64,000 bases of DNA, from positions 124,001 through 188,000 of the forward strand of contig NZ_JAGGKG010000003.1 of the NCBI RefSeq assembly GCF_017873435.1, in the 5' to 3' direction. Source of the DNA: Paenibacillus turicensis. Lineage in GTDB: Bacteria; Bacillota; Bacilli; Paenibacillales; Paenibacillaceae. Positions 26,214 to 34,959 of the stretch are shown one piece after another; positions within the stretch are counted from its first letter, which is position 1; each line of letters starts with the position of its first letter. Position numbers and translations under genes: made by a program. Under the pieces are notes generated by a model. That model was not told where the DNA came from, ran no database searches, and saw only the letters and a list, made by a program, of their open reading frames with translations.

Positions 26214-28103
26214 TTATTTTAATAATGATCCCAACAGTTTTTTTAAGGATTCCCCTAAATATTCGGACCAAAATTTAAGTGGTTGTGCGTGAGATTGTGA
26301 CTGTGTTTGGACTTCGCCACTAGCAGCCTGTAGTGCTGAATATACATCAATTTGACCAAAGCCATAATATTTATCACGGCCTGACTCCCCTAAATCAATG
26401 ACATTGCCTCGAATAATGTCCATAACCTCTGTATTTTTAAGCTTAGGGTTAACAGAGCGTATCAGACCTGCTAATGCAGCGACATGGGGGCTTGCCATAG
26501 AAGTTCCAGACAAAGCCGCATATTGGTTGTTTGGGTACGTACTTGCAATGCTTTCACCTGGAGCCATTACATCGATATAATCACCATAATTAGAAAAGGA
26601 TGCTCGTTCCATATTATAATTTGTTGCCGAAACGGATAATACCTCTGGATAAGCGGCAGGATATCCAGGTCGTTCCGTGTTATCATTTCCTGTGGCAGCC
26701 ACAATGACAATATCTTTGTTATACGCATATTTAATTGCTTCATGAAGGAAATTTGCGTCCGCATAGTTGCCTAGACTTAAATTAATTACTTTTGCGCCAT
26801 GATCGGCCGCCCATATAATTCCTTGTGCTACGGAATAGCTTGTTCCAGCTCCTGATTGATCTAACGCCTTCACTGGCAAAATTTTATTGTTCCAGGTCAT
26901 ACCAGCAATTCCTTCACGATTGTTAACATTAGCGGAAATAATTCCAGCAACGTGTGTACCATGTCCAACGTCATCACTTGGTTTGGAGTCTGGTGAAATC
27001 GTATTATAGCCACTCAGTAATCTGCCTTGAAGGTCGGGATGATTAAGATCAACACCTGTATCAACGACACCGATAATGACCTGCTCTGCACCTTTACTGA
27101 CATTCCATCCACGATTCGTTTCAATCATAGGCAAATTATATTGATAGTCAGAAAATAACACATCGTTAGGAATTTCAATACTGCTTGTGTTTCCATTTGT
27201 TAAATACATATAATGTGGCTCAATATATTCAGGCTCCCAATTTTTTTTGAAATACTGAGATAATTCCTCCATACTAAGCTTTTTAGATTTAAAAATATAC
27301 GTGTTTGCAATGCTGTGGTCATAGGAGCTAAGGCTTGTTGCAGCCTGAATCCTTTCAAGCTCCGATTTGGTAAGCTCTTTCCCAAAAGTTACTACAATTT
27401 CATTTTCGTAAAAGTGACTTGCCTTTTCGTTGTCATGCCCCGTTTTAACAGTAATATCACGTAATGTATCTGCATGGACCGATTCTACACTATATTTTCC
27501 TTCCTTTGGATAAGGAATTAGTCGAAGATTTTTTTTCTGATGACTTTTTACATGATCTAAAATTCCTGTATCCATAACAATAATAAGTGCCTTGCTTCCA
27601 TCTTTACTACGCTTGGCAGTTACAATATATTTAGAATCCTCTTTAGGAAAAGGTTCAGATTCGTAGCTTTCTTGTGATCGTAAGGTAGAAGTAGCTAACT
27701 TTATATGACTTTCAATTTGTTTTTTTAGGTTCTTATTAGGCTGGAATGTAGCTCGACAAAGGCTGTGGCTCCGATCTTTTGTTAAATCCAACCATTTTAT
27801 GCATTGAAAATGCTTATGTTCTATTTGTATTTTTTTTACGTATTGCTTTTGTTTTTTAGGGGATTGGGATGACAAATCCGTTGCCCATTCTGATAAGTGT
27901 CCTCTTGCATCGATCATAGTCAGCTGCTTAGTTGTATTCATATCTTGCTTTAACATTGCTTGTTTAAGAACATGCTCTTTCGTTGGTGAATATTGTGTAG
28001 CCTTCATCTGTTCTGGTTCAGTATGACGAATGGCCACAAATGAAAATAAACACGTTGCAATTAGTCCCGCCGTTGCTCCAATAATCAGCTTGCGCCGTTT
28101 CAT
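26214..28103 (-). CDS. Exported subtilisin-like serine protease (S8)
   Basis: A 629-aa subtilase. An N-terminal signal or anchor (about residues 6-25, LIIGATAGLIATCLFSFVAI) has no lipobox cysteine. A long N-terminal part (to about 310) includes an inhibitor-I9-like propeptide end. The catalytic domain follows, with Asp near 348 (VVDTGVDLNHPDL), His near 385 (GHGTHVAGI) and Ser near 535 (SGTSMASPH). The oxyanion Asn is in AATGND. The ending KFWSEYLGESLKKLLGSLLK is amphipathic. It is probably an extracellular or wall-associated protease; a sporulation role cannot be judged. Divergent from ypuI. Confidence 0.92.
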   Translation of the reverse strand: MKRRKLIIGATAGLIATCLFSFVAIRHTEPEQMKATQYSPTKEHVLKQAMLKQDMNTTKQLTMIDARGHLSEWATDLSSQSPKKQKQYVKKIQIEHKHFQCIKWLDLTKDRSHSLCRATFQPNKNLKKQIESHIKLATSTLRSQESYESEPFPKEDSKYIVTAKRSKDGSKALIIVMDTGILDHVKSHQKKNLRLIPYPKEGKYSVESVHADTLRDITVKTGHDNEKASHFYENEIVVTFGKELTKSELERIQAATSLSSYDHSIANTYIFKSKKLSMEELSQYFKKNWEPEYIEPHYMYLTNGNTSSIEIPNDVLFSDYQYNLPMIETNRGWNVSKGAEQVIIGVVDTGVDLNHPDLQGRLLSGYNTISPDSKPSDDVGHGTHVAGIISANVNNREGIAGMTWNNKILPVKALDQSGAGTSYSVAQGIIWAADHGAKVINLSLGNYADANFLHEAIKYAYNKDIVIVAATGNDNTERPGYPAAYPEVLSVSATNYNMERASFSNYGDYIDVMAPGESIASTYPNNQYAALSGTSMASPHVAALAGLIRSVNPKLKNTEVMDIIRGNVIDLGESGRDKYYGFGQIDVYSALQAASGEVQTQSQSHAQPLKFWSEYLGESLKKLLGSLLK

Positions 28104-28254
28104 TATTTCTCCTCCTTATGGTTGCTTGAAAGTAATGTTTAAGGATTAGCTTTTGGAGAAAAAACATTTTTTATGCTGACGAGGGCAATTTGTGATAATC
28201 TTAAACCTAAATAGAATCGTATTTAAGAAGTATTTAGAAGGAGGACGGGGGACA

Positions 28255-28773
28255 ATGTCTCAAACTAACGTTCAACAATTATGTCAAAGCACAAGAGAAC
28301 ATTTAAAAACAGCCGCAAGTTATTTAGAGCAATTTCTAAACAACTACAATTTGGTACAGCTTGTAGAGGATGATGAGGAACGAACCTTGATGTTTTATCA
28401 GGCATTTTTATCTGATCTGCGTCATTTGTCCGTTTATTGTGAGGACAGCTATGAGCAGCTAGGGATTGTTTTGAGGCGTGGAACCTTTGAGAAAAGTCAT
28501 GGGGAAAAAGTGTTGTATCGAGTGTATCATGACTGTGTTAATCACTTCTTTTATCCCAAAAATGAGAGCTACTCGGAAGATGGCAGATATGCATACACAG
28601 GTCGAGATGCAATAAAATTCCGCAAACGTCCAAATAGAGCTGCACACGATATTGTAGTTGAAATTAACAATATTTTCGAGACGCTACGCGATGATTTGGA
28701 GTATTATGAGAGTGAATATTTAAGCAAGGTTAGATTGGAAAGAATTAGAGAGGAAGAGCAAGGACAATTGTAG
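28255..28773 (+). CDS. ypuI: YpuI family protein (DUF3907)
   Basis: A 172-aa protein matching B. subtilis YpuI (DUF3907), function unknown. The CQSTREHLKTAASYLEQFLN helix, YRVYHDCVNHFFYPKNE and the YTGRDAIKFR segment are the recognisable parts. I chose ATG at 28255, after AGGAGGACGGGGGACA; the upstream in-frame start would add 21 residues that are not family-like. No signal or membrane segment. It has its own unit between the divergent protease and the DUF4190 gene. Confidence 0.83.
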   Translation: MSQTNVQQLCQSTREHLKTAASYLEQFLNNYNLVQLVEDDEERTLMFYQAFLSDLRHLSVYCEDSYEQLGIVLRRGTFEKSHGEKVLYRVYHDCVNHFFYPKNESYSEDGRYAYTGRDAIKFRKRPNRAAHDIVVEINNIFETLRDDLEYYESEYLSKVRLERIREEEQGQL

Positions 28774-28832
28774 CTTATTGCTTTGTATTCATTTCATATT
28801 TCGCATATTGTGAAGAAAAGTGGGCAAAATAT

Positions 28833-28859
28833 CCCTGAGCTATAAAAAATTCAGGGAGG
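28833..28859 (+). promoter_or_regulatory. Hairpin overlapping a ribosome-binding site
   Basis: CCCTGA (28833-28838) can pair with TCAGGG (28851-28856), whose last three bases belong to the Shine-Dalgarno sequence GGGAGG at 28854-28859. The pairing is only six base pairs, so a regulatory role is a guess. Confidence 0.35.
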
Positions 28860-28869
28860 CTCTAACAAT

Positions 28870-29274
28870 ATGGATGATTTTGAAAAAAATAACGGAAAGC
28901 AACAGGAGCATCTTGCAGGAAAAAGCAGTGGTGAAAGTAATAACCGTATTGACTTTCCTCGCAAAACAAATCAAGAAGAGTATGCTGCTGAAATTTATCC
29001 AACGCAACGTGTAGAGGATCAACGTCAGGTTTATAGTGACAATGATCGTGATAATGTAGATACCGACAGCATGGATGCAGGTAAAACGACGGGATATGTT
29101 GGGGTAGGGATCGGAATTGCATCCTTGTTTATGTGGTCACTTGTATTAGGTCCTGTCGCAGCTGTGCTTGGACTTGTTGCATTTAACCAAGGTAGAAAAA
29201 CATCAGGTGGTTGGGCAATAGGACTCGGCGCATTATCTGTATTAAGCTATTTTCTTCTTCCCATGGGTAGATAA
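28870..29274 (+). CDS. DUF4190 membrane protein
   Basis: A 134-aa protein with a polar, charged N-terminal half (to about residue 73) and a C-terminal DUF4190-like hairpin of two membrane segments: GYVGVGIGIASLFMWSLVLGP and GGWAIGLGALSVLSYFLL, joined by the family loop VAFNQGRKTSGG. Function is unknown. The ATG follows GGGAGG, which partly lies in a small hairpin. A terminator follows. Confidence 0.78.
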   Translation: MDDFEKNNGKQQEHLAGKSSGESNNRIDFPRKTNQEEYAAEIYPTQRVEDQRQVYSDNDRDNVDTDSMDAGKTTGYVGVGIGIASLFMWSLVLGPVAAVLGLVAFNQGRKTSGGWAIGLGALSVLSYFLLPMGR

Positions 29275-29297
29275 AAAAGTATGGTTCGTAACGGAAT

Positions 29298-29347
29298 AGG
29301 CAATCCATTTAATGACCTTTCGTAATTAAGTGGATTGTCTTTATTTT
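29298..29347 (+). terminator. Terminator after the DUF4190 gene
   Basis: GGCAATCCATTTAAT pairs with ATTAAGTGGATTGTC around a loop, followed by a T-rich stretch. Confidence 0.7.
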
Positions 29348-29432
29348 TGGGACTGGTCTAACCTTCATTTAACGTGTAAAATAAAAGCATGTTGCTTATT
29401 TACTGAAGGATAAAGAAGAGGAGCAGACACTT

Positions 29433-30251
29433 ATGCAAATCGATCCAAGAACAATGGGACAAGTCATTAAGTCTCAATTTGCTAACAATATTGATCTTCA
29501 AGGTACGCCATTTGCATCACAGTCGCAAAGTGGTGGAGACTCTTTATTTGATATTTTGTTGCAGGAACTTAAAAAATCAGAATCTGCTAATGCTGGATTC
29601 AGTAGAGCGCAAGATACGTCCAAACAGGGACTAAATATAACTGATCTATTGTCAGAGGAAATGCTATTAAATTTACAAGCTGCTCAAAATTTAAATGGGC
29701 TAGATGAGACACAAATTGGTGCTTTACAGCAACTAACTACGTTGATTAACTCTTCGGTTGCTTCTGCATCCTCCCTGCCAAGTGTTCCAAGTGGTGTTGG
29801 ATATGTTGGTAAAGGCTCCAAGCCTTCTGGAGCAGGTGCCACAATTGATCAATTGGTTTCTTCCGCAAGTCAACAGTTTGGAGTGTCTGAGGATTTAATC
29901 AAAGCTGTTATTGAAACAGAATCTCATTTTAATTCTTCGACTGTCTCATCTGCGGGTGCGAAGGGACTTATGCAGCTAATGGATGGGACTGCACGTGGAT
30001 TAGGAGTTTCAAATTCGTTTGATCCAGAGCAAAATATAAATGGTGGAACTAAATATTTATCTTATCAGCTGAAGCGTTACAATGGTCATGAAAATACAGC
30101 TTTAGCAGCTTATAATGCAGGTCCAGGGACATTACGTCGTCTAGGCATTAGCAATGATCAGCAATTAGTAGAGAAGCTACATTTGTTGCCTAAAGAAACT
30201 CAACGTTACATTACAAAAGTACAAACGGCAAGACAGAAATATACAGTGTAG
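29433..30251 (+). CDS. Lytic transglycosylase (SLT domain)
   Basis: A 272-aa protein whose C-terminal 120 residues form a soluble lytic transglycosylase domain that cleaves peptidoglycan. The catalytic Glu is in KAVIETESHFN, followed by SSAGAKGLMQLMDGTARGLGV, the substrate-groove ALAAYNAGPGT and a LPKETQRYI motif. The N-terminal half is low complexity (Gln, Ser) without a clear signal peptide, like B. subtilis YjbJ. It may leave the cell by a non-Sec route or act with a flagellar or spore structure. ATG follows AGAGGAG. Confidence 0.88.
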   Translation: MQIDPRTMGQVIKSQFANNIDLQGTPFASQSQSGGDSLFDILLQELKKSESANAGFSRAQDTSKQGLNITDLLSEEMLLNLQAAQNLNGLDETQIGALQQLTTLINSSVASASSLPSVPSGVGYVGKGSKPSGAGATIDQLVSSASQQFGVSEDLIKAVIETESHFNSSTVSSAGAKGLMQLMDGTARGLGVSNSFDPEQNINGGTKYLSYQLKRYNGHENTALAAYNAGPGTLRRLGISNDQQLVEKLHLLPKETQRYITKVQTARQKYTV

Positions 30252-30440
30252 TTACCTAAACATATCTTTTTATAATGAGATATGAAATAATATAGCAGGA
30301 TAAGTTAAACGGGAACTATTCCGGGAAATGCGGATATTCGCGTTTTTTCTTTTGCCTATGAACCAATTTTAGTTTTTGTGTGAAGTGTTAAGTATGAAAT
30401 GTTAAGCTAAATGTTAACCTGAAATGTTGAGGTGATAGTA

Positions 30441-31586
30441 ATGAATTATTTTGATTATGCAGCTACAACACCTCCATATGAGGAAGTTATTGTAACGATC
30501 GCAGAAGTAATGGCACAGCATTATGGCAACCCGTCTTCGTTGCATCGACTTGGTGAGCAAAGTGAAATGTTAGTTAAAAGGGCGCGTGAGGCTTGCAGTT
30601 CAATTCTCCAGGTCAAGCGCTCTGAGCTTGTCTTTACCTCTGGTGCTACGGAGAGCAATAATCTTGCAATTAAAGGCGTAGCCTTTCAATATCAGCAACG
30701 TGGTCGCCACTTGATTACTACGACGATTGAGCACCCTTCTGTGTATGAGTGTATGAAGCAGCTCCAGTCTTGGGGATGGGAAGTTACTTATTTAACTCCA
30801 GATCAGACCGGTTGTATTTCTGTTAGACAGGTTGAGGATGCACTTCGGGATGATACTGTGCTGGTGTCCATAATGCACGTGAATCATGAGGTTGGTAGCA
30901 TTCAGCCGATCGAAGAAATTGGAGCTATGCTTAAACATAAACGCCATAAACCATTTTTTCATGTTGATGGTGTACAAGGCTTTGGCAAGGTGCCATTGTT
31001 GGTCTCTAGTAGTGGGATTGATTTATATAGCTTATCTGCGCATAAATGGCGGGGGCCTAAAGGAATAGGCTTATTATATGTCCGTCAGGGAATTAAACTA
31101 ACACCACTTTTATCTGGTGGAGGACAGGAGGGAGAACTTCGTTCTGGCACTGAAAATGTTCCGCTTATTGTTGGAATGGCACAAGCGATGCGTCTTACTG
31201 TGCAAGACCAAGCACAAAGAGTAAATATTTTGGAAAAATTAAAAGGACAATTAGAAGCGGCTTTAACAGCTATGCCAGAGGTTCGGCTTAATAGTTCCAG
31301 TGACGGAGCACCTCATATTGTTCATTTTAGTTGTGAGGGGATAAAGGCGGAAACTTTACTTCATAAGCTGGAAGAGCAAGGGTTTTACGTATCTAGTCAA
31401 TCCGCGTGTTCTTCCAAACAAATAGAGCCAAGTCGTGTTTTATTACAGATGGGAAAATCCAAAGCACAGGCTGTATCAGGCATTCGTATTAGTCTAAATG
31501 AGGCACATACTGCAGAACAGGTTCATGATTTAATAGGGGCCATTTCTAAAAGTATTCAATATTTGATTCCATTTAAACAAAAGTGA
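30441..31586 (+). CDS. Cysteine desulfurase (NifS/NifZ-like)
   Basis: A 381-aa PLP enzyme that takes sulfur from cysteine. YFDYAATTPP at the N-terminus, the PLP lysine in SLSAHKWRGPKGIGLLY (about residue 203), HVDGVQGFGK, and the catalytic loop Cys in SQSACSSK (about 323) are visible. Its neighbour thiI, 19 bases on, indicates the NifZ role: loading sulfur on ThiI for 4-thiouridine in tRNA. I chose ATG at 30441 with GAGGTGAT ahead; the GTG at 30432 overlaps that site. Confidence 0.92.
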   Translation: MNYFDYAATTPPYEEVIVTIAEVMAQHYGNPSSLHRLGEQSEMLVKRAREACSSILQVKRSELVFTSGATESNNLAIKGVAFQYQQRGRHLITTTIEHPSVYECMKQLQSWGWEVTYLTPDQTGCISVRQVEDALRDDTVLVSIMHVNHEVGSIQPIEEIGAMLKHKRHKPFFHVDGVQGFGKVPLLVSSSGIDLYSLSAHKWRGPKGIGLLYVRQGIKLTPLLSGGGQEGELRSGTENVPLIVGMAQAMRLTVQDQAQRVNILEKLKGQLEAALTAMPEVRLNSSSDGAPHIVHFSCEGIKAETLLHKLEEQGFYVSSQSACSSKQIEPSRVLLQMGKSKAQAVSGIRISLNEAHTAEQVHDLIGAISKSIQYLIPFKQK

Positions 31587-31605
31587 AAAGGAGGTGTAAT
31601 ATATT

Positions 31606-32841
31606 ATGCCTAGTTATGATACGATTTTGCTCCGTTTTGGAGAAATTACGACCAAGGGGAAAAACCGTAACCGTTTTGAAAAAGTCGCAATGGCTCACAT
31701 CAGATCCCTGTTGCTCGTACACCCTAAAGCGGCGATACGTAAGGAATATGGACGTTTTATTATTGATTTAAATGGAGAGCCTGCACAAGATGTTTTACAG
31801 GCAGTCAAGCATGTGTTTGGTATTTCGTCCCTTTGCTTAGTGATGAAGGTACAATCACAGCTTGAATCCATTATTGCAGGTGCAGTTGATTTAATGCAGG
31901 GCGCTAAATTAAAAGAAGGCGTCACCTTCAAAGTAAATGCCCAGCGGGTGTGGAAGCAATTCCCTCATTCCTCCCTAGAGATGAACAAACTAGTCAGTAA
32001 GCCTGTTTTACAAGCTTGCACTGGGCTAAAGGTAGATGTACATCAACCTGAGCTGGAGCTAAAAGTCGAGATTAGACAAAATGAAACGTATTTGTATTAT
32101 GAAATTATAGAAGGGGCCGGCGGGTATCCGTTAGGGACAAATGGCAAAGCCTTATTGTTATTGTCTGGCGGAATAGACAGCCCTGTAGCAGGCTGGTCTG
32201 CCATGAGAAGAGGACTTGAAATTGAATGTGTGCATTTCCATAGCTATCCTTTTACGAGCAAGAGAGCAGAAGAGAAGGTGATTGACTTAGCTAAAGTTTT
32301 GTCGAGATATTCTGGGAAAATAAAGCTGCATCTCGTTCCCTTTACAGAAATTCAGACGCTTTTAGCGAGTTCGAATCAAGAGAAGTTAATCATTACTTTT
32401 ATGCGAAGAGCCATGTTGAGGATTGCAGCGCAAATTGCAGAGGAGTCATCCGCATTAGCTATCGTGACAGGAGATAGCTTAGGACAGGTTGCTAGTCAGA
32501 CGTTGCCAAGTATGAATGTGATCGGAAAAGCAACGACACTCCCTTTACTTCGTCCCCTTGTAATGACGGATAAAAATGATATTATCGCACAAGCGAAAGC
32601 GATTGGCACATATGATTTATCGATTCTTCCTTATGAGGATTGCTGTACATTATTTGTTCCAAAATCACCAACAACGAATCCTAATTTAAAAATAGTTGAA
32701 AGAACTGAAGCCTCATTATCTCAATTAGACGAGCTTATTGCACAAGCGGTACAGCAGACAGAAACGATTATTATTGAACCGAATCAGGAAATTAAAAGAG
32801 CTGATGAGGGGATGAATGTGATTGAGGAGAGATGGTTTTAG
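31606..32841 (+). CDS. thiI: tRNA 4-thiouridine synthase ThiI
   Basis: A 411-aa ThiI, which adenylates U8 of tRNA and transfers sulfur to it. An N-terminal ferredoxin-like and THUMP region (to about 165) precedes the PP-loop motif SGGIDSPVA at about 187-195. The catalytic Cys is likely in YEDCCTLFVPKSP. There is no rhodanese domain, as in B. subtilis, in agreement with the linked dedicated desulfurase. ATG follows AAAGGAGGTG. Confidence 0.95.
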   Translation: MPSYDTILLRFGEITTKGKNRNRFEKVAMAHIRSLLLVHPKAAIRKEYGRFIIDLNGEPAQDVLQAVKHVFGISSLCLVMKVQSQLESIIAGAVDLMQGAKLKEGVTFKVNAQRVWKQFPHSSLEMNKLVSKPVLQACTGLKVDVHQPELELKVEIRQNETYLYYEIIEGAGGYPLGTNGKALLLLSGGIDSPVAGWSAMRRGLEIECVHFHSYPFTSKRAEEKVIDLAKVLSRYSGKIKLHLVPFTEIQTLLASSNQEKLIITFMRRAMLRIAAQIAEESSALAIVTGDSLGQVASQTLPSMNVIGKATTLPLLRPLVMTDKNDIIAQAKAIGTYDLSILPYEDCCTLFVPKSPTTNPNLKIVERTEASLSQLDELIAQAVQQTETIIIEPNQEIKRADEGMNVIEERWF

Positions 32842-32876
32842 TGGTGGGGGAGCGAGTGGAAATATTTGCGCTTTAA

Positions 32877-33084
32877 GGCTGGGAATCAGTGTTTGACAAC
32901 GTGGGAGGTGGAAGCTTCAGGACAGAGGGTTCTTTCGATCGTTGTTAAACCCAGATTTCTTATGATTTGAACAAGCTGAATGGTAGAAATCCGGTTTTAA
33001 ATACGAACGCTTCCGCTTCTCCAGAATCCCCCTGTCCCTCCGCAGGTTGCAGCTTGTTGTTGTCAAACACTGATTACAAGAGCC
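32877..33084. repeat. Long palindromic repeat, copy after thiI
   Basis: A 208-bp element. Left GGCTGGGAATCAGTGTTTGACA matches the complement of the right end (TGTCAAACACTGATTACAAG then AGCC) with a short gap. Inner arms are CAGAGGGTTCTTTCGATCG and CTTCTCCAGAATCCCCCTG, and the central stem is CCCAGATTTCT with AGAAATCCGG, using wobble-type differences. An ORF reading through it (32967-33245) has no support. Confidence 0.85.
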
Positions 33085-33091
33085 TAAAGGT

Positions 33092-33140
33092 AACCTTCAT
33101 ATTCCCGTCTCGCTATGGGGGGAGTATGAAGGTTGTTTTT
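33092..33140 (+). terminator. Hairpin 1 of a tandem set, terminator after thiI
   Basis: AACCTTCATA (33092-33101) pairs with TATGAAGGTT (33125-33134) around an inner CCC/GGG stem, followed by a T run. It is the first of three hairpins with the same stem base. Confidence 0.75.
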
Positions 33141-33164
33141 ACAGGCGCTCCAATCTGCGCCTGT
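33141..33164. repeat. Perfect 8-bp hairpin
   Basis: ACAGGCGC and GCGCCTGT around TCCAATCT, between the first two ACCTTCA hairpins. No T run follows. Confidence 0.55.
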
Positions 33165-33186
33165 GGGTTAAGAAGGGCTAAGAGCT

Positions 33187-33300
33187 ACCTTCAGTTCTAC
33201 GACTCCTCAAGGAGCGTAGGTGAAGGTTGTTTGGACCAATATTAATAAAAATAACCTTCATAGCTACGTGATGCTGGACGTAGGCATGAAGGTTATTTTT
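33187..33300. terminator. Hairpins 2 and 3 of the tandem set
   Basis: Hairpin 2 (33187-33227) is ACCTTCA, CTACG, CTCC, loop TCAA, GGAG, CGTAG, TGAAGGT. Hairpin 3 (33250-33297) is AATAACCTTCAT, CTACGT, loop, ACGTAG, ATGAAGGTTATT, with a T run after it. Both have the same ACCTTCA and CTACG blocks. They lie between converging thiI and the TerC gene and could terminate both. Confidence 0.7.
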
Positions 33301-33377
33301 TAGGTATTCTTTAGGTATAAATGTGAGCTTACTGTGGAAACACGTTGAGCACAAAGATAGAGTTTAGGTTCACAACC

Positions 33378-34085
33378 TTATTTATTCCCTGCAACGGGTT
33401 GGCTTATTTTTTGTGCTTTTTTTTGTTGTGTGTGATGTCCAAGCAACAGTACTCCAACAACTACGATTGCAATAAAACCATATTTCAGCCATAGCTGGTC
33501 GACAAACACTGCTTCAAACGCTAGTTCATCTGTAATCATTTTACCAGCGGTATAAGCTAATATGGCTGCTCCTACATAGGCAATCCAAGGGAGCTTGTCC
33601 ATGATTTTAATAAATAGTGTGCTGCCCCACATTACAATCGGTATGCTAATAAGTAGTCCAATTACGACGAGACCCATATGCTGCTGAGATGCGCCTGCAA
33701 CAGCGATTACGTTATCAAGTCCCATGGCTGCATCTGCAACTACAATGGTTCCGACAGCAGGCCATAACGAATCCTTGGCAGTGATCGTATCATGGTTACC
33801 ATCATCTGTTAGTACCTTGTAAGAAATAAAGATAAGTAGTAGGCCACCTATAGCATGCAAATAAGGAATGCTAAGTAATTGAACGACAACAAGTGTTGCA
33901 AGTATACGTAAAAGAATTGCCCCGCTTGTCCCAAAAAGAATCGCCTTTTTCTGTAAATGCTGTGGCAGTTTTCTCGCCGCCATCCCGATTACAATGGCGT
34001 TGTCACCTGCTAATATTAAGTCAATAAAAATAATATTAATCAGGGCTAAAAAATATGTTGTGCTGAATACTTCCATTAGGGTCAC
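33378..34085 (-). CDS. TerC/YjbE family membrane protein
   Basis: A 235-aa polytopic protein of the TerC family (YjbE branch), putative metal-ion exporters or chaperones. The two conserved acidic motifs are IFIDLILAGDNAIVIGMAARKLP and VVADAAMGLDNVIAVAGA; about seven membrane segments are present and the C-terminus is short and basic. It diverges from a second TerC protein across about 105 bases. No yybP-ykoY riboswitch, often linked to this family, is seen in the space between. Confidence 0.88.
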   Translation of the reverse strand: MTLMEVFSTTYFLALINIIFIDLILAGDNAIVIGMAARKLPQHLQKKAILFGTSGAILLRILATLVVVQLLSIPYLHAIGGLLLIFISYKVLTDDGNHDTITAKDSLWPAVGTIVVADAAMGLDNVIAVAGASQQHMGLVVIGLLISIPIVMWGSTLFIKIMDKLPWIAYVGAAILAYTAGKMITDELAFEAVFVDQLWLKYGFIAIVVVGVLLLGHHTQQKKAQKISQPVAGNK

Positions 34086-34190
34086 TTCCTCATATGATCG
34101 TATACGTTTTAACTTTGAAAAGGATTCAAAAAAAGTTATAAGTCATAGCTTGACCTATTTCCACATACAACTGTAAGGGAGGGATAAGCT

Positions 34191-34841
34191 ATGGAACATA
34201 TCATGCTGTTAATTGAAATATTAATTATCAATCTAGTGTTAAGTGGCGATAATGCTGTTGTTATCGCAATGGCAAGCAATCACCTACCCAAAAAGCAACA
34301 AAAGTATGTCGTATGGTTAGGCTCACTGGGTGCTGTTATTTTACGTTGTTTGTTATGCTTTTTAGCAGTAATTTTATTAAAGATCCCATTTATTCAAGCA
34401 GCAGGCGGTATTATGCTTGCAATTATTGCCTTTAAGCTATTGTTGCCAAATCAAGACCATTCACGGATACAGGATAGTAATAGCATGTGGCGTTCCGTCT
34501 GGGTTATTTTAGCGGCAGACTTTGTCATGAGTCTAGATAACGTGTTAGCCATCGCCGCGATTGCAGATGGAGATATTGCAGTGCTGATGATTGGAATAGC
34601 GATAAGTATACCCATCGTTGTCTGGGGTAGTACTGTCATTTCAGAATGGTTGGCTAGGCTCCCCATATTAAGCTATGCAGGTGCAGGTATTCTCGGTATT
34701 ACAGCAGGCAAAATGCTACTACATGATGAACGCTTTGGTCAATATTTGTATTCGATAATCCCTTCCTTTGCCTCTATGTTACCTTGGCTGATTGCACTAG
34801 TTGTCATAGCATGTGGGTGGCTCAACCAACGTCAACATTAA
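34191..34841 (+). CDS. TerC/YjbE family membrane protein
   Basis: A 216-aa paralogue of the divergent gene. EILIINLVLSGDNAVVIAMASNHLP and ILAADFVMSLDNVLAIAAIADGD carry the same acidic pairs, so the two probably have similar transport chemistry, perhaps as a heteromer. ATG follows AGGGAGGG. The two share only moderate identity in the membrane segments, suggesting an old duplication. Confidence 0.88.
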   Translation: MEHIMLLIEILIINLVLSGDNAVVIAMASNHLPKKQQKYVVWLGSLGAVILRCLLCFLAVILLKIPFIQAAGGIMLAIIAFKLLLPNQDHSRIQDSNSMWRSVWVILAADFVMSLDNVLAIAAIADGDIAVLMIGIAISIPIVVWGSTVISEWLARLPILSYAGAGILGITAGKMLLHDERFGQYLYSIIPSFASMLPWLIALVVIACGWLNQRQH

Positions 34842-34908
34842 TACAAATTAACGTGAGTTTCAAGCGTTGATATAAATCATTTACCGTGTGATAATGATAG
34901 TGTGTTAC

Positions 34909-34940
34909 AAATACCCTTTGGGATACCCTGAAGGGTATTA
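34909..34940 (+). promoter_or_regulatory. Inverted repeat and possible Fur-like half-site before hemH
   Basis: AATACCCTT and AAGGGTATT flank a 12-base spacer just before the hemH ribosome-binding site, forming either an operator or an mRNA hairpin. Immediately upstream (from about 34888), TGATAATGATAGTG resembles half of a Fur box (TGATAATNATTATCA). Binding by Fur is a guess. Confidence 0.35.
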
Positions 34941-34959
34941 TTGTGTTAGGGGGGAGAAC

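Noticed and set aside
32967-33245. Plus-strand ORF of 92 aa after thiI
   Set aside because: It is made of the repeat element and the tandem hairpins; the peptide has no coherent composition.
34086-34190. yybP-ykoY manganese riboswitch between the two TerC genes
   Set aside because: The space is only 105 bases and lacks the conserved stems and GC-rich core; only ordinary promoter-like sequence is seen.
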